Below are positions 5,372 through 9,117 of a stretch of 9,117 bases of DNA, in pieces. The position numbers and the translations under genes were made by a program. The stretch lies in the NCBI GenBank assembly GCA_002509665.1, contig DADN01000140.1, positions 475 through 9,591 of the forward strand, given 5' to 3'. The DNA is from Methanobacterium sp. UBA8. GTDB lineage: Archaea; Methanobacteriota; Methanobacteria; Methanobacteriales; Methanobacteriaceae. Below the pieces are notes generated by a model. It saw only the letters and a list, made by a program, of their open reading frames with translations, was not told the DNA's origin and ran no database searches. The first letter of the stretch is position 1, and each line of letters starts with the position of its first letter.

Positions 5372-6031
5372 TTGAAAGAAAACATACCAGAGAAAGGAGC
5401 TTCTGTTCAAAAAGATATGGAAACATATGCAATTATTCCTTATATTTCAGGGGGCATAGTTGATTCTACCATGTTAAGAAAAATAGCAGATGTGGCAGAT
5501 AAATATGATGTTAAAATAATGAAATTGACATCCGAAGCACGAATATCCTTGCATGGGATTAAAGAAGAAGATTTAGACGATGTATGGGAAGATCTAGGCA
5601 TGACTCCCGGTGGACACATAGGTAAATGTGTAAGGCCTGCTAAGTCTTGTATAGGTGATATGTGCTGTAAGAAAGGATATCAGGACAGTGTGGGAATGGG
5701 TAAGAGGATCAATGAATTTTATTGTGGGGTTTCAACTCCTCGTAAACTCAAAATCGCTGTTTCAGGGTGTCCAAATTCATGTGGCGAATCTGCTGTCCGT
5801 GATATTGGTTTGATCGGAACTGGTAAAGGCTGGAAGCTACTGGTCGGGGGAAATTGTGGAATTAAACCTAGAATTGGAAAGTTATTGGCTAAAAATCTTT
5901 CGGATGATGAGGTAATTGCATTAATAGGTAAAATACTGGATTATTATAATGCTCAGGGTATTGAAAAACGAGTAGGGGCTTTTATAGAAAAAATTGGGTT
6001 TGAAAAATTCTCTCAAGATGTTTTGGGTTGA
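5372..6031 (+). CDS. Small siroheme/[4Fe-4S] sulfite (or nitrite) reductase-like protein
   Basis: A 219-residue protein with the siroheme-[4Fe-4S] ligand pattern of sulfite and nitrite reductases: C93-x5-C99 (CIGDMCC) and C133-x3-C137 (SGCPNSC). It also has the preceding PRKLKIAVSGCPN lysine/arginine block (123-135) and an N-terminal siroheme-binding strand LTSEARISLHGI (52-63). Extra cysteines are C86, C98 and C118. It is a minimal single-module form, lacking the inserted ferredoxin domain of DsrA/DsrB and the F420H2-oxidising half of methanogen Fsr. This agrees with the short Dsr-like proteins (Dsr-LP) described in methanogens, whose physiological reaction is not settled as far as I know. 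TTG is chosen as start because of GGAGGT at 5359-5364; the next ATG (codon 16, 5417) has no site at proper spacing. The neighbour glnA makes a nitrite-reducing role conceivable, but sulfite or sulfur assimilation is more usual for this family. Confidence 0.85.
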   Translation: MKENIPEKGASVQKDMETYAIIPYISGGIVDSTMLRKIADVADKYDVKIMKLTSEARISLHGIKEEDLDDVWEDLGMTPGGHIGKCVRPAKSCIGDMCCKKGYQDSVGMGKRINEFYCGVSTPRKLKIAVSGCPNSCGESAVRDIGLIGTGKGWKLLVGGNCGIKPRIGKLLAKNLSDDEVIALIGKILDYYNAQGIEKRVGAFIEKIGFEKFSQDVLG

Positions 6032-6049
6032 GAATTATCTAATTTCCAC

Positions 6050-6055
6050 TTTTTT
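6050..6055 (+). terminator. T-run terminator of the siroheme-protein gene
   Basis: Six T residues 19 bases after the TGA stop, in the 54-bp gap between two convergent genes. Archaeal termination often needs only such a run; no strong hairpin precedes it. For the opposite gene the AT-rich 6066-6085 stretch may serve. Confidence 0.4.
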
Positions 6056-6085
6056 AAACGATTTGCAGACATTTATTTAATAAAA

Positions 6086-6838
6086 TTAAAATTTAATTAC
6101 TGAAAATGGGTCTTTATTAAATAAATCAAACATTAAAATATCTGGAGCTATAATTGGTTCTCCTTCTAATGTGATAAGTTTAAAAGCTTCAAAAGCCTGC
6201 AAACATCCAACTATATTTGGAACGGGGCCAATAACTGGAGGAACTTCTGCACCGATGTCTTTTATTTTTTTAACTACTTCATCAGTTAATTCTTTACCGC
6301 ATGAAGGCAGCTTAAACATTTCTTCATAGGTAGGGGTGTTCTTTGTAAAAACAGTAACCTGTCCCATTGTTCCATGAATTGCGCCGTGAATAAATGGAAT
6401 ATCTAAATCACGGACATGCCTGCTAACCGTAATTCTTGTAACTAAGTTATCAAGAGCGTCTATGACAATATCGCTGTCTTTAACGATTCTTTCCACATTG
6501 TTCTCATTTACTTCTTCTTCAATGGCTTCGATATTTGTAAATGGATTTATTGACTTTAAAGTCTCGTAGGTTGTCTCTACTTTGGATTTTCCCACGCTGT
6601 AGAAACTGCTCATAAGCTGGCGGTTAATATTTGAAACGTCGAAGGTATCTTTATCGATTATTCTGAGATTTCCAATTCCCATTCTGACAAGCATCTCTGT
6701 TGTGGCACCTCCAATCCCACCGCAGCCTATAACTGTAATTTTAGCATCTTTAAACCTTTCCTGTTCTGATCGGGTTACAACTCCCATCTGTCTACTTACA
6801 ATTTCCCAGTAAGCCATTCCCTCATATCTCTTTGGCAT
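6086..6838 (-). CDS. E1-like adenylyltransferase, ThiF/MoeB/HesA family
   Basis: A 250-residue protein of the family that adenylates the C-terminal glycine of ubiquitin-like sulfur carriers (MoaD, ThiS, archaeal SAMPs). Visible parts: RQMGVVTRSEQER at 16-28, the nucleotide-binding loop GCGGIGG at 38-44, D62 and D64, the NINRQ arginine finger (70-74, R73), K86, DALDN at 127-131 (D130), and the closing helix GPVPNIVGCLQAFEAFKL. It resembles MoeB more than ThiF in overall layout, but I see no pair of CxxC zinc motifs: only C180 (SCGKELTD) and C39 in the loop stand out. The partner carrier is not in the window. It could serve molybdopterin, thiamine or tRNA thiolation. The ATG is supported by GGAGAT at about 6845-6850. 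It converges with the siroheme-protein gene, a possible sulfur-assimilation pairing. Confidence 0.9.
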   Translation of the reverse strand: MPKRYEGMAYWEIVSRQMGVVTRSEQERFKDAKITVIGCGGIGGATTEMLVRMGIGNLRIIDKDTFDVSNINRQLMSSFYSVGKSKVETTYETLKSINPFTNIEAIEEEVNENNVERIVKDSDIVIDALDNLVTRITVSRHVRDLDIPFIHGAIHGTMGQVTVFTKNTPTYEEMFKLPSCGKELTDEVVKKIKDIGAEVPPVIGPVPNIVGCLQAFEAFKLITLEGEPIIAPDILMFDLFNKDPFSVIKF

Positions 6839-6859
6839 AATAAATCTCCATGATAGTTA

Positions 6860-6876
6860 TTTATATGTTATATATG
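6860..6876 (-). promoter_or_regulatory. TATA-like region of the E1-like gene
   Basis: Two overlapping boxes, CATATAAA (6860-6867) and AACATATATAA (about 6868-6878), occur on the minus strand. The distal one gives a start just upstream of the GGAGAT ribosome binding site and is preferred. Confidence 0.4.
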
Positions 6877-6930
6877 TTAAATTTCGCTCATTTGATATTT
6901 CTTTTAGTTTTTAACTAATCGTTAACTTTT

Positions 6931-6944
6931 ATAACACTTGTTAT
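6931..6944. repeat. 14-bp palindrome ATAACA-CT-TGTTAT
   Basis: A perfect 6+6 inverted repeat with a 2-base centre, in the 236-bp gene-free spacer 6839-7074 and 93 bases upstream of the E1-like gene start. Its size and symmetry would suit a dimeric regulator. A 12-of-14 match lies at 3601-3614 in the nrpR promoter region. AT-richness makes chance plausible. Confidence 0.3.
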
Positions 6945-7056
6945 TTTTACTTATTTCATCAGGGTAATATAATTTTTCACTGTATTATCTAAACATATCT
7001 TAAAATTGCGCGGGATTTACAAAGTTCTAAGTAGGTTAATTGGATATTGACATTAT

Positions 7057-7061
7057 AAAAA
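7057..7061 (-). terminator. T-run after the glycosyltransferase gene
   Basis: On the minus strand CTCCTTTTTATAATG follows the TGA stop by 13 bases; the five-T run is a candidate archaeal terminator without a hairpin. Confidence 0.3.
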
Positions 7062-7074
7062 GGAGCATTAGTAT

Positions 7075-8769
7075 TCAATGCTGGAAAATAAAACCGCTGA
7101 TTTTGATATCCGACGTCTGGTTTCCAATATAGGAATAATAAAGTTTCATGCCATTTGAGAGATTAATTCCACTTACTCCAAAGTTATCCTTTACTTCCTG
7201 GTAAAATGAGGTTTCATTGCTCATTACCCAAACAATCTTGGTTGTAGAGGAGTTTAATTTTATATCTTCGACCCCAAATTTGGAGATATTGTAACTGTGA
7301 TCTTTACCATGCCATACTGAGACATTACCGTCGATTCCTGAGTTTTCATGGTCAAATAGATAATAAACATCGTAGCCTGGAAAATAATACATGGCTTTCC
7401 TCCAGTTGAAACCTTCATCTTCACGGGTGATGTCCCGGATAACAATTATGGTACTCTGAGGGTCTGAATTTGAGATATTCAATATATTTTCAATGTGTAA
7501 CTGGGTGTTTTCATCATTTGCATTGATCTTAGCACTGTCATAAAGCAAACCTACATCTATACCAAACCAGACCTTCTGATTTGTTTCCATTTTATCGGTA
7601 GGTGTTTCCCAGATTTGGCCATTGTGGAGATTATACGGATATACAAAGTATGCAGTATTGGATATGACATATATTAATAATATAAAGCCTAAAACATGCT
7701 TTGCGGATATTTTAGGAAAATTAAAGTGTATATCTGATGAAATACGAATAATCATGCAGCTTAATATGATCATGACTGCAGGCAGGACTGTCAGTAAGTA
7801 TCCTGGCTTCACTATGTAGATAAACAAATAAAATAGGAACGAAGGAATGATCCATAATAAAAAGAAGATAGTTAAAGGTTTTTTAAGATAATAAATGACT
7901 TTAGATTTTAAGTTTTCCCTGTGATAAGTCAAAAAGAGTGCTGTAATTAAAATTCCTATGAGTGTCAGTCCAACTAATGACCATATAATGCAAACTCCGG
8001 TATTCAAGATTTGCTGGCCGATACTTGCGCCGAATATTATAGAAGTATAGCTTGCAGCTTCAGAAGTGTATCTTAAAATATGGATATAACTTTCCAGGCC
8101 TCCAGTTAAAATAACGGCAGGTACTAACCATAGGGATACGGAAACAATAAATGTCAGCAGGCCTTTAGCAATTTTGGTATAATGAATTCTTGCATTCCAT
8201 ATGCAGAATATCCACAAAGGGAGCATAAATTCAAGTATATCAGTTCTAAAGCCTCCGGATAAACCAAGTACAAGTGCAGAAATATATATAAATTTTTCAT
8301 CCCCTTTAAATAGTTTATAGGATGAATAAGCTATTAAAATACTGAAAAATGCCTCGAAAATGTATATACTTGCAATTTCTCCGTAAAACCAGATGAATGG
8401 ATTGAATATTAGTAGTAATGCACTTATAATGCCAATATTTCGGGAAAATATATCTTTAGCCATAAAATAAACTAAAACAACGCTTAAAACACTAAAAAAT
8501 ACTGATAAAAATATCATGCTGGTATTTGGATCGTTGAATATGTAATTAACAGCCTTTCCTAGAGTAACATACAGCAAATAACCTGGTGGATGCGGCTGCT
8601 GCTGCAGAATATTGTAGTTTTCAAATGCCAGGGAATAATTAACTGAATCCCATTCATAGAGAAATTTGCTTGTAAATGGAAGTCTGGTAATGACTACTAA
8701 AAGACCTAGAATCAATGGGATTAAAAAATCTAATCTGAATTTTTGTGCACGTGTAAATAAATTTGGCAT
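7075..8769 (-). CDS. Polytopic GT-C type glycosyltransferase (GT39/ArnT-like) with extracytoplasmic C-terminal domain
   Basis: A 564-residue membrane protein with about 11 hydrophobic segments (near 14-31, 84-103, 113-128, 131-149, 158-172, 178-192, 202-222, 258-281, 299-320, 325-342 and 358-377), then a soluble domain of about 185 residues. The first external loop carries YEWDSVNYSLAF (38-49), with the E39-x-D41 acidic motif of GT-C enzymes that use polyprenyl-phosphate sugars. QPHPPGYLLY (58-67) and GGFRTD (172-177) are typical of the GT39/DUF2723-like group. The C-terminal domain holds seven N-x-S/T sequons (N431, 482, 494, 506, 518, 536, 550), fitting an outside location and possible N-glycosylation of the protein itself. 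The ATG has TTTAGGAG upstream at about 7-base spacing. It stands alone, without other glycan genes in the window. Donor sugar and acceptor (S-layer protein, lipid or polymer) cannot be told. Confidence 0.8.
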   Translation of the reverse strand: MPNLFTRAQKFRLDFLIPLILGLLVVITRLPFTSKFLYEWDSVNYSLAFENYNILQQQPHPPGYLLYVTLGKAVNYIFNDPNTSMIFLSVFFSVLSVVLVYFMAKDIFSRNIGIISALLLIFNPFIWFYGEIASIYIFEAFFSILIAYSSYKLFKGDEKFIYISALVLGLSGGFRTDILEFMLPLWIFCIWNARIHYTKIAKGLLTFIVSVSLWLVPAVILTGGLESYIHILRYTSEAASYTSIIFGASIGQQILNTGVCIIWSLVGLTLIGILITALFLTYHRENLKSKVIYYLKKPLTIFFLLWIIPSFLFYLFIYIVKPGYLLTVLPAVMIILSCMIIRISSDIHFNFPKISAKHVLGFILLIYVISNTAYFVYPYNLHNGQIWETPTDKMETNQKVWFGIDVGLLYDSAKINANDENTQLHIENILNISNSDPQSTIIVIRDITREDEGFNWRKAMYYFPGYDVYYLFDHENSGIDGNVSVWHGKDHSYNISKFGVEDIKLNSSTTKIVWVMSNETSFYQEVKDNFGVSGINLSNGMKLYYSYIGNQTSDIKISGFIFQH

Positions 8770-8814
8770 TTAAAAACTCCTAAATTATTTCCTGCTGCAA
8801 GTATCCAGATAAAA

Positions 8815-8827
8815 CAAATTTAAATGG
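8815..8827 (-). promoter_or_regulatory. Candidate TATA-like box of the glycosyltransferase gene
   Basis: The minus strand reads CCATTTAAATTTG. This places the start near 8795 and a leader of about 25 bases including the AGGAG site. The match to consensus is only moderate. Confidence 0.3.
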
Positions 8828-8845
8828 CTAAAGAAAGGGAATAAA

Positions 8846-8885
8846 TAGGTTATAATAACCTAGTTAAACACATTCATTGTTAACT
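8846..8885. repeat. Two abutting inverted repeats upstream of the glycosyltransferase gene
   Basis: TAGGTTA-TAA-TAACCTA (8846-8862) is a perfect 7-bp inverted repeat with a 3-base centre. Next to it, sharing base 8862, AGTTAA (8862-8867) pairs with TTAACT (8880-8885) over 12 bases. They sit about 20-55 bp upstream of the candidate TATA box, where an archaeal activator could bind, or where a regulator could serve divergent promoters. Confidence 0.4.
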
Positions 8886-9017
8886 CCATTTAAAGACATT
8901 ATATGTTATTTTTGAGATTTGTAATAAGCATTTTCCCAAATTATTACCAATTTTTGCCTTATTTTAACCATATTTCACTAAAAGAGTCTTTTTGTAGTTT
9001 TTAATAGAGATTTAAAT

Positions 9018-9025
9018 TTTTATAA
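9018..9025 (+). promoter_or_regulatory. Candidate plus-strand TATA box near the right edge
   Basis: TTTTATAA is preceded by an A-rich element and would start transcription near 9046. In the rest of the 348-bp spacer 8770-9117 I see only AT-rich sequence with several T runs (8900-9003), and no RNA gene. Confidence 0.3.
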
Positions 9026-9073
9026 CACAAAATGGCAGGCGCTGGTTAAATAAATGAAAACTGAATTTTTAAA

Positions 9074-9117
9074 ATGATTTTAGGGGCGGTAAATGTAGAT
9101 ATAAAAACGGGTAAACT
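9074..9117 (+). CDS. Possible first codons of a plus-strand gene running off the window
   Basis: From ATG at 9074 the frame stays open to the edge for 14 codons, reading MILGAVNVDIKTGK, a plausible protein start. An in-frame TGA at 9062 fixes the frame limit. The candidate TATA box at 9018-9025 fits, but no Shine-Dalgarno site precedes the ATG. The product is unknown and the call is weak. Confidence 0.25.
   Translation, partial: MILGAVNVDIKTGK

Noticed and set aside
5241..5432. 63-codon minus-strand open frame across the siroheme gene start
   Set aside because: It overlaps the well-supported TTG start and ribosome binding site on the other strand, and its translation is AT-driven without recognisable features.
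7078..7158. Plus-strand mini-ORF after an AAGGAG motif
   Set aside because: The spacing from AAGGAG is long, the peptide is 26 residues and antisense to the glycosyltransferase C-terminus; the AAGGAG is better read as part of the minus-strand T-run terminator.
1..9117. CRISPR array, tRNA/rRNA, insertion sequence or prophage
   Set aside because: No regularly spaced repeats, no tRNA-like cloverleaf with CCA context, and no transposase or phage-like coding sequence was seen on either strand.

Overview
The window looks like an AT-rich chromosomal segment of a methanogenic archaeon, most likely a Methanobacterium-type member of the Methanobacteriales. It encodes the euryarchaeal nitrogen repressor NrpR, an archaeal type I glutamine synthetase, a small siroheme protein of the sulfite-reductase-like kind found in methanogens, and the end of a probable methanogenesis marker protein. 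Spacers are very AT-rich, with archaeal TATA-like boxes and strong GGAGG-type ribosome binding sites. Lineage and functions are inferred from recognised families; no database search was possible.

Layout, left to right. At 2-361 (+) is the C-terminal part of a DUF1743/TiaS-like protein. It converges on two tandem minus-strand genes for about 70-residue molbindins (Mop domain; 416-628 and 850-1059), each with its own TATA-like box and a terminator hairpin overlapping its stop codon. Next on the minus strand come a TrmO/TsaA-type tRNA m6t6A methyltransferase (1309-1806), full-length NrpR with two NrpR domains (1861-3573) and glutamine synthetase glnA (3752-5080).

The glnA promoter carries GGAA-N6-TTCC, the NrpR operator form known from Methanococcus, placed over the predicted transcription start. 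A self-contained nitrogen circuit can therefore be read here: NrpR (with 2-oxoglutarate as inducer in studied relatives) probably represses its neighbour glnA.

After a divergent spacer of about 290 bp, a plus-strand TTG-start gene (5372-6031) encodes a minimal siroheme/[4Fe-4S] sulfite- or nitrite-reductase-like protein. It converges on a minus-strand E1-like ThiF/MoeB/HesA adenylyltransferase (6086-6838). The right part holds a large minus-strand membrane protein (7075-8769), a GT-C type glycosyltransferase with about 11 membrane spans and a sequon-rich C-terminal domain. A 348-bp spacer follows, with two abutting inverted repeats and possibly the first codons of a plus-strand gene.

No tRNA, rRNA, CRISPR array, insertion sequence or prophage was seen. 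Most genes are core or housekeeping. The best leads are the predicted NrpR operator, the unusual residue at the glutamine-feedback position of GlnA, the siroheme-protein/E1-enzyme pair, the duplicated molbindins beside nitrogen-control genes, and the palindromes upstream of the glycosyltransferase.
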